Below, piece by piece: positions 8,880 to 17,572 of a stretch of 64,000 nt of DNA. Both the position numbers and the translations under genes were made by a program. Location of the stretch: assembly GCF_020424085.1 (NCBI RefSeq), contig NZ_CP080203.1, positions 186,001 through 250,000 on the forward strand, in the 5' to 3' direction. The stretch is from Mycetocola spongiae (GTDB taxonomy: Bacteria > Actinomycetota > Actinomycetes > Actinomycetales > Microbacteriaceae). The notes below the pieces were generated by a model, which had not been told where the DNA came from, did not search any database, and saw nothing but the letters and a program-made list of their open reading frames with translations. The first letter of the stretch is position 1; each line of letters starts with the position of its first letter.

Positions 8880-9542
8880 ATGCAGACACCTACTTTCGCC
8901 GCGGCCGGTAACGTTCTCCAGTCCCCGAGCTCGCGCTATATCCTGCCGAGCTTCGAGGAGCGCACGGCCTATGGTTATAAGCGCCAGGACCCCTACGCCA
9001 AGCTCTTCGAGGATCGCATCATCTTCCTCGGTGTGCAGGTGGACGACGCCTCCGCCGATGACGTTATGGCCCAGCTCCTCGTGCTCGAGTCGATGGACCC
9101 CGACCGCGATATCCAGATGTATATCAACTCTCCCGGTGGCTCGTTCACCGCGATGACGGCGATCTATGACACCATGCAGTACATTCGCCCGCATATCCAG
9201 ACGGTTGTGCTCGGCCAGGCGGCCTCGGCCGCCGCGGTCATCACCGCGGGTGGAACCCCGGGTAAGCGCCTCGCGCTACCCAACGCCCGGATCCTGATCC
9301 ACCAGCCGGCCGTGGGCCAGGGTGGCGGACAGGCCTCGGATATCGAGATCCAGGCCGCCGAGATGGCGCGCATGCGGGTATGGCTGGAGCAGACCCTTGC
9401 CCACCACACCAAGCGCACCGTGGAGGAGGTCCATAAGGACATCGACCGCGATAAGATCCTCTCCGCCGCCGAGGCGCTGGAGTATGGTCTGATCGACCAG
9501 GTCCTCGAGACCCGCAAGAACCCGCCGGCCATCACGGCCTAG
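8880..9542 (+). CDS. clpP2: ATP-dependent Clp protease proteolytic subunit, second copy
   Basis: A 220-residue ClpP paralogue, partner of clpP1 in the heteromeric barrel. The N-terminal extension before the LFEDRIIFLG segment is longer than in clpP1, as usual for the second actinobacterial copy. Catalytic serine in GQAASAAAVITAGG and histidine in ILIHQPAVG are present. AGGAATCACTTATC precedes the ATG at 8880. The operon appears to end at a hairpin after the gene, with clpX under its own signals 200 bases downstream. Confidence 0.95.
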   Translation: MQTPTFAAAGNVLQSPSSRYILPSFEERTAYGYKRQDPYAKLFEDRIIFLGVQVDDASADDVMAQLLVLESMDPDRDIQMYINSPGGSFTAMTAIYDTMQYIRPHIQTVVLGQAASAAAVITAGGTPGKRLALPNARILIHQPAVGQGGGQASDIEIQAAEMARMRVWLEQTLAHHTKRTVEEVHKDIDRDKILSAAEALEYGLIDQVLETRKNPPAITA

Positions 9543-9558
9543 GTTCCCCGTGTGGATG

Positions 9559-9593
9559 CGCCCGGGATCCCGCCATTGGCGGGGTTCCGGGCG
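9559..9593 (+). terminator. Hairpin after clpP2
   Basis: Interrupted stem: CGCCCGG at 9559-9565 pairs with 9587-9593, and an inner CCCGCC/GGCGGG pair closes on an ATT loop. Only a short T-poor tail follows, so termination may be partial. Confidence 0.45.
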
Positions 9594-9743
9594 TTCCCAT
9601 TGGCGCAGCGTTTATCTCGGGATGACACGCTATTTTTGCCGGGCGTGACGGAAAACGGCGGGGCAATTCCGCAGTGTCGGGGGCTCGGGGTAGGCTCGGA
9701 ACACCGCACGCATCACGGATGATGTTCAACTATAGGAGGAACG

Positions 9744-11021
9744 ATGGCTCGAATTGGGGAAAGCGCCGATCTGCTGAAGTGTTCCTTCTGTGGAAAAAGC
9801 CAAAAGCAGGTCCAGCAGCTGATCGCCGGTCCGGGCGTATATATCTGCGATGAGTGCGTGGAGCTGTGCAACGAAATCATCGAGGAGCGCCTCGCCGAGG
9901 CCGGCGTGGAGGAATCCGCCGAGTTTGAGCTTCCCAAGCCCAAGGAAATTTATAACTTCCTTGAGGAGTATGTGATCGGCCAGGACGCCGCCAAGAAGGC
10001 CCTCGCCGTGGCGGTATATAACCACTATAAGCGCGTGCAGTCCAAGACCGCCCTCGCCAGCGCGGAAGATCGCGCCGAGGAGGTCGAGATTGCCAAGAGC
10101 AATATCCTCATGATCGGCCCCACCGGTTGTGGCAAAACCTATCTGGCGCAAACCCTCGCCAAGCAGCTTAACGTCCCGTTTGCGGTGGCCGATGCCACGT
10201 CCCTGACCGAGGCCGGTTATGTGGGCGAAGACGTTGAGAACATCCTGCTTAAGCTGCTGCAGGCCGCCGATTTTGATGTCAAGCGCGCCGAGACCGGCAT
10301 CATCTACGTGGACGAGGTGGATAAGATCGCCCGTAAATCGGAGAACCCCTCCATCACCCGCGATGTCTCGGGCGAGGGTGTGCAGCAGGCGCTGCTGAAG
10401 ATCCTGGAGGGCACGGTGGCCTCGGTGCCGCCGCAGGGCGGGCGCAAGCACCCCAATCAGGAGTTCATCCAGATCGACACCACCAATGTTCTATTCATCG
10501 TGGCGGGTGCCTTTGCCGGGCTGGAGGAGATCATCTCGGCCCGTGCCGGTAAAAAGGGCATCGGCTTTGGTGCGCCCCTGCACTCCAACTCCGATGAAAC
10601 CGACTGGTTTGCCGATGTGCTGCCCGAGGACCTGCATAAATTTGGGCTGATCCCCGAGTTCATCGGCCGCCTCCCCGTGGTGACCGCCGTGACCCCCCTC
10701 GACCAGGAGGCGCTCATGGAGATCCTCACGGTTCCCAAAAACGCCCTCGTGAAGCAGTATCAGCGCATGTTCTCGCTGGACGGCGTGGCGCTCGAGTTTG
10801 AGCCCGATGCCATCGAGGCCATCGCCGATCTGGCGGTGCTGCGCAAGACCGGCGCGCGTGGTCTGCGCGCCATCATGGAAGAGGTCCTGGGGCCCATCAT
10901 GTTTGAGGTCCCGTCCACCGATGAGGTGGGCACCGTGATCGTCACGCGCGCCTCGGTGCTGGATAACGCCGCACCCCGGCTGCTGCCGCGCACGCTGCGC
11001 GTGCGCGAAAAATCCGCCTAA
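9744..11021 (+). CDS. clpX: ClpX, ATP-binding unfoldase of the ClpXP protease
   Basis: A 425-residue AAA+ unfoldase that recognises tagged substrates and threads them into ClpP1P2. The N-terminal zinc-binding domain has paired cysteines at 13/16 and 35/38, Walker A GPTGCGKT at 125-132, Walker B in [10 protein letters not shown] near 190, the [11 protein letters not shown] segment and a C-terminal sensor-2 region (TGARGLRAI). The start ATG at 9744 follows AGGAGG. A separate 200-base leader suggests an own promoter. A long stem-loop lies downstream. Confidence 0.97.
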   Translation: MARIGESADLLKCSFCGKSQKQVQQLIAGPGVYICDECVELCNEIIEERLAEAGVEESAEFELPKPKEIYNFLEEYVIGQDAAKKALAVAVYNHYKRVQSKTALASAEDRAEEVEIAKSNILMIGPTGCGKTYLAQTLAKQLNVPFAVADATSLTEAGYVGEDVENILLKLLQAADFDVKRAETGIIYVDEVDKIARKSENPSITRDVSGEGVQQALLKILEGTVASVPPQGGRKHPNQEFIQIDTTNVLFIVAGAFAGLEEIISARAGKKGIGFGAPLHSNSDETDWFADVLPEDLHKFGLIPEFIGRLPVVTAVTPLDQEALMEILTVPKNALVKQYQRMFSLDGVALEFEPDAIEAIADLAVLRKTGARGLRAIMEEVLGPIMFEVPSTDEVGTVIVTRASVLDNAAPRLLPRTLRVREKSA

Positions 11022-11050
11022 CCCGCCCGCGGCCCCGCGCCCTGCGCGCG

Positions 11051-11125
11051 AGTGCCCCGGAGGTGTGGGGGAGCGTGCTCGGGGAAGGCACGGATCCCCG
11101 CTGGCCTTCGCCGGGGCACTTAAAA
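11051..11125 (+). terminator. Long stem-loop downstream of clpX
   Basis: AGTGCCCCGG (11051-11060) pairs perfectly with CCGGGGCACT (11111-11120), enclosing 50 bases with further inner pairing, and ends in TTAAAAA. It occupies much of the 305-base gap between clpX and the methyltransferase gene; the rest of the gap holds the promoter at 11290-11320 and nothing else I can identify. Confidence 0.5.
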
Positions 11126-11289
11126 ACACGGGCACCCCATAACTCGCGTGCGGGGAGCGCGGCGCGAGGCTCGCGTTGAGGCGCTCCGGCGTGTTACGTC
11201 ATCTTGGTGGCCGCGGGAATACCCGGAATTCCGCGGATTTTTTGCCCGAATGCGCCCCGCGATCCGGGCGGGGTTTCGTGACGACACAT

Positions 11290-11320
11290 TTGACGGTCGT
11301 GATCCATTGGGTCGTAGGCT
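11290..11320 (+). promoter_or_regulatory. Promoter giving a leaderless methyltransferase mRNA
   Basis: TTGACG (11290-11295) and TAGGCT (11315-11320) with a 19-base spacer put the predicted start point on or next to the A of the ATG at 11327. No ribosome binding site is present. Confidence 0.55.
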
Positions 11321-11326
11321 CAAACC

Positions 11327-12133
11327 ATGGAAATGATGGAACGGTACACGCTTGGGCATCACCCCAGCGTCCTACGCACACACTCCTGGCGCACGGCAGA
11401 GAACTCGGCAGCATATTTGCTGCCGTACCTTGTCGAGGGCTGTCGCGTGTTAGATGTGGGTAGTGGACCGGGTACCATCACCACCGACATCGCCGAGAGA
11501 GTTTTTCCCGGCGATGTTTTTGGTTTAGACGCCTCCGTATCCGTGACCGAGCAGGCCAATGCCCGCGCGGTACAGGCCGGCATCGGCAACGTGACCTTTG
11601 TGGCGGGCGATGCCTATTCCCTGCCCTTCCCCGATGACAGTTTTGACGTGGTGCACGCACATCAGGTCCTCCAGCACCTCGCCGATCCGGTCGCCGCACT
11701 CCGGGAAATGCGCCGCGTCACGAAGCCCGGCGGCATCGTGGCGGCTCGTGACGTGATCTACGGTTCGGCCAGCTGGTATCCGCTGCTGCCGGGGCTGGAC
11801 GAATGGATGCGCATCTATCAGGGCCTTGCCCGGCATAACGGGGGCGAACCCAACGGGGGTCGTTTCCTGAAGGCCTGGGCCCTGGAGGCCGGGTTCTCCG
11901 AGGTGAACGCCGGGGCCTCGATCTGGTGCTTCTCCGAGCGCGAGGAGCGCGAATGGTGGGGCGGCGCCTGGGCCGAGCGGGCCGTGGCCTCCAATTGGGG
12001 CCCGGACGCGGTGGCCAGCGGCATCGCCACCGAAACCCAGGTGGCGGCAGTGGCCGCGGCCTGGACCGAGTGGGTCGAGACCAACGCCGGCTGGTACGGA
12101 ATGCCGCACGGCGAGATCATCGCCCGGGCCTAG
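11327..12133 (+). CDS. Class I SAM-dependent methyltransferase (UbiE/MenG-like)
   Basis: A 268-residue methyltransferase with motif I VLDVGSGPGTITTDIA near residues 42-56, the acidic ribose-binding end of strand 2 (VFGLDAS), motif II region AYSLPFPDDSFDVVHAHQVLQHL and post-motif RRVTKPGGIVAARD. The fold is that of Methyltransf_11 enzymes acting on small molecules; the C-terminal 100 residues, rich in tryptophan, probably form the substrate cap. The acceptor is unknown. It is a single gene with a leaderless-type promoter, separated from the convergent VOC gene by a shared hairpin. Confidence 0.85.
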   Translation: MEMMERYTLGHHPSVLRTHSWRTAENSAAYLLPYLVEGCRVLDVGSGPGTITTDIAERVFPGDVFGLDASVSVTEQANARAVQAGIGNVTFVAGDAYSLPFPDDSFDVVHAHQVLQHLADPVAALREMRRVTKPGGIVAARDVIYGSASWYPLLPGLDEWMRIYQGLARHNGGEPNGGRFLKAWALEAGFSEVNAGASIWCFSEREEREWWGGAWAERAVASNWGPDAVASGIATETQVAAVAAAWTEWVETNAGWYGMPHGEIIARA

Positions 12134-12140
12134 CCCGGTA

Positions 12141-12172
12141 GCGGCGCGGGGAGGACTCCCTCCCCGCGCCGC
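12141..12172. terminator. Bidirectional hairpin between convergent genes
   Basis: Perfect 14-bp GC stem (12141-12154 with 12159-12172), four-base loop, lying between the stops of the methyltransferase and VOC genes. No strong T-run on either side. Confidence 0.6.
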
Positions 12173-12175
12173 ACC

Positions 12176-12601
12176 CTAGCCCGCGTTACCGCGCGGCGTA
12201 AGAAACTCCAGCAGGTTACCAAACGGGTCGGCCGTGATCAGGCGGCGATAGGGCGGGAAAAACTCGTCCATCTCCACCTCGTGGCCGGCATCGGCGAGGC
12301 GGATCGCCAGCAGATCCAGATCGTTCACCGTGATGCCCGGGCGGGCGCGCCGCGAGGGGCGGAAGGGGTCCTCCACCCCGAGGTGGATTTCCAGCGCATC
12401 GGCGCGGAACCACACGCCGCCGCGCGGCACCAGGACCGTGGGCTTGCGCACCTCGGTCATGCCCAGCAGATCGCGGAAAAACGCGCGCGCCTCATCCTCG
12501 CGCCCGCGCGGCATGGCCAGCAGGACGTGTTGCAGGCCCAGCCCAAAACCAGAATCCGGAACCTGCGCATCGCGGGCCGGGGTGGGGGATGGGATCATCA
12601 T
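12176..12601 (-). CDS. VOC superfamily (glyoxalase/dioxygenase-fold) protein
   Basis: A 141-residue protein with the paired beta-alpha-beta-beta-beta modules of the vicinal oxygen chelate fold: an N-terminal LQHVLLAMPRGREDEARAFF module and a C-terminal module ending in ITADPFGNLLEFL, the usual place of the last metal-ligand glutamate. Members include glyoxalases, fosfomycin-resistance enzymes and ring-cleavage dioxygenases; the single-domain, short form here usually acts as a dimer and has no assigned substrate. It follows the small gene at 12627 in the same direction after 25 bases and could be the last gene of the valS run. Confidence 0.8.
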   Translation of the reverse strand: MMIPSPTPARDAQVPDSGFGLGLQHVLLAMPRGREDEARAFFRDLLGMTEVRKPTVLVPRGGVWFRADALEIHLGVEDPFRPSRRARPGITVNDLDLLAIRLADAGHEVEMDEFFPPYRRLITADPFGNLLEFLTPRGNAG

Positions 12602-12626
12602 GGGAACACCTTAACTCGGGGAGGGC

Positions 12627-12893
12627 TTACCAGTCGTCATCGGGATCGGGGGCGTCCGCGGGCAGCAGCTCCGCGAGACTGCCATCGGCGTGCAGCACCA
12701 CGCGCGTGCCGTCATCCAATTCCAGGCGCGCCCGGCCCTCCAGCCAGGTGAGCGTCCAGCGCGCGGATTCCAGCCCCGCCGCGGGCCCCGCGGCAACGAG
12801 GTTGGCCTCGATTGCGGCGAGCGTGGGCCCGGCCGCGGCCGGCAGTGCGGCCGGCGGTGTTCCGCCAAAATTCCAGCGCGTACCGAGCTGCAT
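12627..12893 (-). CDS. Conserved-type small protein of unknown function
   Basis: An 88-residue protein whose ATG overlaps the stop of the GNAT gene (TGATG), so it is translated in the same run. It begins MQLGTRWNFGG, has an Ala/Pro-rich middle and a C-terminal half with a beta-strand pattern (TLTWLEGRARLELDDGTRVVL), and ends in an acidic DAPDPDDDW tail. No signal peptide or membrane segment is visible. I do not recognise the family. The tight overlap is the main reason to accept it as a gene. Confidence 0.65.
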   Translation of the reverse strand: MQLGTRWNFGGTPPAALPAAAGPTLAAIEANLVAAGPAAGLESARWTLTWLEGRARLELDDGTRVVLHADGSLAELLPADAPDPDDDW

Positions 12894-13342
12894 CAGGCAC
12901 CCGCCACGGCGCGGTCATAGGTGACCCACTCGGTCGCGGTGGCGAGGCGGTCATAGAGCCGACGCGCCACAGTATTATCGGGGGCGGTGACCCAGCGCAG
13001 CACGCCGGCGCCCTCGGCGGATGCCAACCGCGAGGCCTCCTCGATCAGCGCGGTCGCGACGCCGGCGGAGCGGGCCGCGGGCGCCACAAAAAGATCGTCC
13101 AGATAGAGGCCCAGTTCGCCCGCGAGGGGCCGGGCGAACCCGCGCACATGCGCGAGCCCAACCAGCTCCCCGGAGGCGTTCTCGGCCACCAGCGCACGCA
13201 TCGCGTGCTCGCCCCGATCGATCCAGCCCCACACCCGCACGGCATGCTCATCGCCCAGCGCGGTGCCATAAAACTCCGCATACTGCTCGTAGAGGCCGTA
13301 CCAGGCGAAAAACTCGCCGGATTTCACGGGGCGAATGATCAC
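12893..13342 (-). CDS. GNAT family N-acetyltransferase
   Basis: A 149-residue acetyltransferase. The acetyl-CoA binding motif A is seen in LYLDDLFVAPAARSAGVATALIEEA, with the R/Q-x-x-G-x-A signature present as ARSAGVA, followed by the motif B region (LRWVTAPDNTVARRLYDRL). It starts at a GTG that overlaps the valS stop by four bases (GTGA), indicating translational coupling to valyl-tRNA synthetase. The substrate is unknown; co-expression with a tRNA synthetase does not by itself give a role. Confidence 0.85.
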   Translation of the reverse strand: MIIRPVKSGEFFAWYGLYEQYAEFYGTALGDEHAVRVWGWIDRGEHAMRALVAENASGELVGLAHVRGFARPLAGELGLYLDDLFVAPAARSAGVATALIEEASRLASAEGAGVLRWVTAPDNTVARRLYDRLATATEWVTYDRAVAGA

Positions 13343-15924
13343 GCGGTTTCCTCGGTCTCGGCAAAAACGATCTCGGTCACGGCGAGGTCCTCGCCGGCCA
13401 CGGTGTGCAGCTCGCTGATGCGACCCACACCCTTCAGATCGTGTGCCGCGAGGCCCAGCAGCACCAGCTGCTCGGGGGTGCCGGAGATAGTGGCATGGGC
13501 CACGGCGGTCTTCTGCGAGGCCTTGGCATCGGTCTTCGCGCGGCGAATACCGATCAGCGTGGCGCTTGCCAGCGAGAGCAGCGCGGGATCGCCCTGCGCG
13601 GGAACCTCATCGGCGGCGGGCCAGGAGGTGGTGTGGATCGTACCCTCCTGGAACCAGGACCACGCCTCCTCGGTGGCAAACGGAATGAACGGCGCAAACA
13701 TGCGCAGCAGCACGTTCAGTGCCACCCGCAGCGTGGCCGCGGCCGAGGCCTGACCGGGGTCATTGGGGTCATAGGCGCGCTCCTTGACCAGCTCCAGATA
13801 GTCATCGCAGAACTCCCAGAAGAAGGTCTCGGTGAGCTCCAGTGCCTTGGCGTGGTCATAGGATTCAAACGCGGCGGTGGCCTCGGCCACCACGCGCGAG
13901 AGCGTCGCGAGCAGGCTCAGGTCCAGGGCCTCGGTGATCTCGGCCTCGGCCGAACCCTCGATACCCAGGATGAACTTGGTGGCGTTCAGGACCTTAATGG
14001 CCAGGCGGCGGCCGATCTTAATCTGCGTGGGGTTCTGCGGATCAAAGCCCGCATCGGTGCCGAGACGGCTGGTCGCGGCCCAATAGCGCACCGCATCCGA
14101 GCCGTGCTTTTCCAGGATATCGGCGGGCGTGACCACGTTGCCCTTGGACTTGGACATCTTTTTGCGGTCGGGGTCGAGGATCCATCCGGATAGTGCCGCA
14201 TCGCTCCACGGCTTGCGGTTGTCCTCCAGCGCCGAGCGCAGCATCGTGGTGAACAGCCAGGTGCGGATGATGTCCTGACCCTGCGGGCGCAGGCTAAACG
14301 GCGCCACCAGGTTCCACAGCTCGGGATCGCGCTCCCAGCCACCCGCGAGCTGCGGGGTGAGCGAGGATGTGGCCCAGGTGTCCATGACGTCCACCTCGCC
14401 GATGAATCCGCCGGCCACGCCGCGCTGGGACTCCTCAAAGCCGGGCGCGGGATCCACGCTCGGGTCCACGGGCAGGGACTCCACGGTGGCGGCGATCGGC
14501 GCGTCATAGCGCGGTTCGCCGTTCTCGTCCAGCGGATACCACAGCGGCAGGGCCACACCAAAGAAGCGCTGGCGGGAGATCAGCCAATCGCCCGAGAGGC
14601 CGTTGACCCAGTTGTCGTAGCGCACCTTCATAAACTCGGGGTGCCAGTTCAGCTCGGCACCCAGCTCAAGCAGCCGCGCGCGCAGGTTTTCATCGCGCGC
14701 ACCGTTGCGGATATACCACTGCCGGGTGGAGACGATCTCCAGCGGGCGATCGCCCTTTTCGAAGAACTTCACGGGGTGGGTGATCTTCTTGGGTTCGCCG
14801 ATCAGCGAGCCCTCCGCGGTCAGCAGGTCCACGATTGCGGCCTTGGCGCTGAATACGGTTTTGCCCGCGAGCTGGGCGAAGGCGGCGAGGCCGGCCTCGC
14901 TCGTGATGACATCGGGGGCCTCGGCCAGGATGCGGCCGTCCTTGCCGATGATCGTGCGGTTGGGCAGGTCCAGTTCGCGCCACCAGATCACGTCGGTGAG
15001 GTCACCGAAGGTACAGATCATGGCGATACCGGCACCCTTATCGGGCTGCGCGAGGTGGTGCGCAAGAACGGGCACCTCCACGCCGAAGACCGGGGTGGTC
15101 ACGGTGGTACCAAAGAGGCCCTGGAAGCGCTCGTCATCCGGGTGTGCCACGAGGGCCACACAGGCGGCGAGCAGCTCGGGACGGGTGGTCTCGATCTCGA
15201 TCGTGGAGCCATCGGGCTTGGTGAACGCCAGGCGGTGATAGGCGGCCGGCTGGTCCTTATCCTCCAGCTCGGCCTGGGCCACGGCGGTGCGGAACGTGAC
15301 ATCCCACAGCGTGGGGGCCATGGCCTGATAGGCCTCGCCGCGCTCGAGGTTGCGCAGGAAGGCCAGCTGGCTGGTGCGGATGGCCTCGGGGGAGATGGTG
15401 CGGTAGCTCTGGTCCCAGTCCACGGACAGGCCGAGGTCGCGCCACAGCGATTCAAAGAGCTTCTCGTCCTCGACGGTCAGCTTCTCGCAGAGCTCGATGA
15501 AATTGCGGCGCGAGATGGGCAGCTGATCGGCGGCCTTGGCGGACTTGCCGTCGCCGCCCTCGTGCGGAGGCACAAAGTTTTCGGTATAGGGGAGCGTGGG
15601 ATCGCAGCGCACACCGTAGTAGTTCTGCACGCGACGCTCGGTGGGCAGGCCGTTATCGTCCCAGCCCATCGGATAGAACACCTGCTTGCCGCGCATGCGC
15701 TGGAAGCGGGCGATAACATCGGTATGGGTATAGCTGAATACGTGCCCGATGTGCAACGAACCCGAGGCCGTGGGCGGCGGGGTATCGATCGAGTAGACGC
15801 AGTCGTGGCCGCCGGCGAGGGCCGCGGCGCGGTTAAAGCGATAGGTGCCGGAGGAGTCCCACTCGGCGCCCCACTTGGCTTCCAGTCCTTCGAGGGCGGG
15901 CTTATCAGGGACATGCGTGGTCAT
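13339..15924 (-). CDS. valS: Valyl-tRNA synthetase
   Basis: An 861-residue class I aminoacyl-tRNA synthetase that charges tRNA-Val in the cytoplasm. HIGH is at residues 58-61 (LHIGHVFSYTHTDV), the editing domain follows after PTERRVQNYYGVR, and the second catalytic motif KMSKSKGNV is near residue 590. The C-terminal anticodon-binding helical domain is present, while the long coiled-coil tail of proteobacterial ValRS is short, as in the actinobacterial form. It begins at ATG 15924 and leads the run valS-GNAT-small gene (and perhaps VOC). No T-box was found upstream. Confidence 0.96.
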   Translation of the reverse strand: MTTHVPDKPALEGLEAKWGAEWDSSGTYRFNRAAALAGGHDCVYSIDTPPPTASGSLHIGHVFSYTHTDVIARFQRMRGKQVFYPMGWDDNGLPTERRVQNYYGVRCDPTLPYTENFVPPHEGGDGKSAKAADQLPISRRNFIELCEKLTVEDEKLFESLWRDLGLSVDWDQSYRTISPEAIRTSQLAFLRNLERGEAYQAMAPTLWDVTFRTAVAQAELEDKDQPAAYHRLAFTKPDGSTIEIETTRPELLAACVALVAHPDDERFQGLFGTTVTTPVFGVEVPVLAHHLAQPDKGAGIAMICTFGDLTDVIWWRELDLPNRTIIGKDGRILAEAPDVITSEAGLAAFAQLAGKTVFSAKAAIVDLLTAEGSLIGEPKKITHPVKFFEKGDRPLEIVSTRQWYIRNGARDENLRARLLELGAELNWHPEFMKVRYDNWVNGLSGDWLISRQRFFGVALPLWYPLDENGEPRYDAPIAATVESLPVDPSVDPAPGFEESQRGVAGGFIGEVDVMDTWATSSLTPQLAGGWERDPELWNLVAPFSLRPQGQDIIRTWLFTTMLRSALEDNRKPWSDAALSGWILDPDRKKMSKSKGNVVTPADILEKHGSDAVRYWAATSRLGTDAGFDPQNPTQIKIGRRLAIKVLNATKFILGIEGSAEAEITEALDLSLLATLSRVVAEATAAFESYDHAKALELTETFFWEFCDDYLELVKERAYDPNDPGQASAAATLRVALNVLLRMFAPFIPFATEEAWSWFQEGTIHTTSWPAADEVPAQGDPALLSLASATLIGIRRAKTDAKASQKTAVAHATISGTPEQLVLLGLAAHDLKGVGRISELHTVAGEDLAVTEIVFAETEETA

Positions 15925-16201
15925 CGCTTAACTCCGTTTTCGCTATGGGCGGCACCGTGTGAACGTGCCTGAAGATGTGATTGTGGCCCAGTTTAGCGGA
16001 AGAAAGCGGCGGGGGAGAGTCCGCGGGTTCCTGGGCGTTTCCGTCGCCGGATATGCCATACGGAGGGGTGCGACGGTTTGCGACAGTGGCCTTGTTTTTG
16101 GGGTCGCGGATGGGCACCGTGGGATTGAGCCGGGGCAAGTCCGCCCCGAAACGAACGCTGCCGAATGTATGCGTATGCCCTGCACCGCCGCGGAGGAACC
16201 C

Positions 16202-17572
16202 ATGATAGATCTTGATACGCTCACGACCACGGTGGAGGAGCCGGAGACAAAAATCCTGCTCCGGGAATCCATCGACGCCTATCGTGCGGGGGCCTTTCGG
16301 GCCTCGATTGTGGCGCTATGGGTAGCCGTGTGCTCGGATGCGATTATCAAGATCCGACACCTGGCCGATTCGCAGGATGCCGCGGCCGTGGCCAAGGTGA
16401 AGGAGATCGACGAGGCCGCCCGCACACAAAATATGCGGAAGATGCAGGACCTGGAAAGCTCGCTGCTGGTTTTTATCTCCACCACACTCCCGCTGCTTAA
16501 TAATCGTGAGGCGGAGGAGCTGCAGCGGCTCGCGCGCGATCGCAATCTGTGTGCCCACCCGAATTTTTTGGATGCCGCGGACCAATTCACCCCGGGCTCG
16601 GAGCTGGTACGTAATCATATTGTCAGCGCGCATCGGGCGCTGTTTTCCCAGCGCCCGATCATCGGCAAACAGGTTTTGGCCTATTTTATGAGCGAGATTC
16701 AGGGTGAGTCCTGGCCCGATACGCCCGATATCGGGGCCTATCTCATGGAGCGGTTTTTTCGAAATACGCGCGAGTCCGCGCGAGATAATCTCACCCGCGT
16801 GTTGATTAAGGGCTGTCTCAAAGAGCCCTCCTGCACCCATCCGGAACGTACTATGGCGCGGCATCGGGCCGCTGCCCGTGCCCTGATCGAGCGCGAACCG
16901 GGCCTCATGGAGCGGGGGCTCACCCACGTCCTCGCGGCCTGGGAACGCTCCAATAGCAACGATGATGACACCCTGCTGCGGCTCGTGGGGGCGTTTGGGC
17001 AGAGCTCGATAATGGTCTCGGCGCTGCCCGATACCGCGCGCAGCCGCCTGGAGGCGCTGCTGGCGGGGGCCGAGGCCGGCCAGTTGATCGAGGCGGGATT
17101 CTTTAACGGAGGTGTGCCCGCGGATGACTTCTGCGCGCAGCAGTATCGGGAGCGGCTCGCGACGCTGGACCTGGATGGGCTGAAGCCGATCCTCGCCACG
17201 GGTGTTCCCTCGGAGCACTTCATCCCTCCGGTGCTCAAAGCGGTGCGGCAGAGCGCGTCCTATGAGGAGGCGGCCGAGGCCATCCACCTCCTCATCTCGC
17301 TCTCAAAATCCCTGGGTGCCGAGGATATCAACGAGTTGGAACGGGCCATCCTCACCAACGATACGGATCAGGTATGGCCGGCCCGGGATGTGGAGGAACA
17401 CCTGATCGAGGTGTATTTGCGTCGAAATACCGCTGCCGAGGAGATCGAGGAGGCCTGGGAGGATCTGGTCTACGGAATGCGGAACTACACCCGGAAACGA
17501 TCGTTTTATGGGACCTCAAAGCCGCCCTATAGCGCCCTCGAACGCACCGTCACCGACCGGGAAACGAGCTAG
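16202..17572 (+). CDS. Lone protein with an N-terminal HEPN-type domain
   Basis: A 456-residue soluble protein; GGAGG sits six bases ahead of the ATG at 16202. The first 150 residues have a helical pattern (ESIDAYRAGAFRASIVALWVAV) typical of HEPN domains and the RNase motif R-x4-H is present as RNLCAH (R114, H119), preceded by ARD. The remaining 300 residues are helical and repeat-like, without a motif I can name. HEPN proteins with an intact R-x4-H are often RNases in toxin-antitoxin, abortive infection or CRISPR contexts. No antitoxin or nucleotidyltransferase (MNT) partner lies beside it: valS is divergent, an ABC importer convergent. The 3' end overlaps the ABC gene by 23 bases. Domain call moderate, function unknown. 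Confidence 0.75.
   Translation: MIDLDTLTTTVEEPETKILLRESIDAYRAGAFRASIVALWVAVCSDAIIKIRHLADSQDAAAVAKVKEIDEAARTQNMRKMQDLESSLLVFISTTLPLLNNREAEELQRLARDRNLCAHPNFLDAADQFTPGSELVRNHIVSAHRALFSQRPIIGKQVLAYFMSEIQGESWPDTPDIGAYLMERFFRNTRESARDNLTRVLIKGCLKEPSCTHPERTMARHRAAARALIEREPGLMERGLTHVLAAWERSNSNDDDTLLRLVGAFGQSSIMVSALPDTARSRLEALLAGAEAGQLIEAGFFNGGVPADDFCAQQYRERLATLDLDGLKPILATGVPSEHFIPPVLKAVRQSASYEEAAEAIHLLISLSKSLGAEDINELERAILTNDTDQVWPARDVEEHLIEVYLRRNTAAEEIEEAWEDLVYGMRNYTRKRSFYGTSKPPYSALERTVTDRETS

Noticed and set aside
14641-15972. 443-codon open frame antisense to valS
   Set aside because: Shadow of valS with typical antisense composition.
16022-16201. Upstream extension of the HEPN gene frame
   Set aside because: The GGAGG site before ATG 16202 fixes the start; the extension lacks signals and overlaps the valS promoter region.
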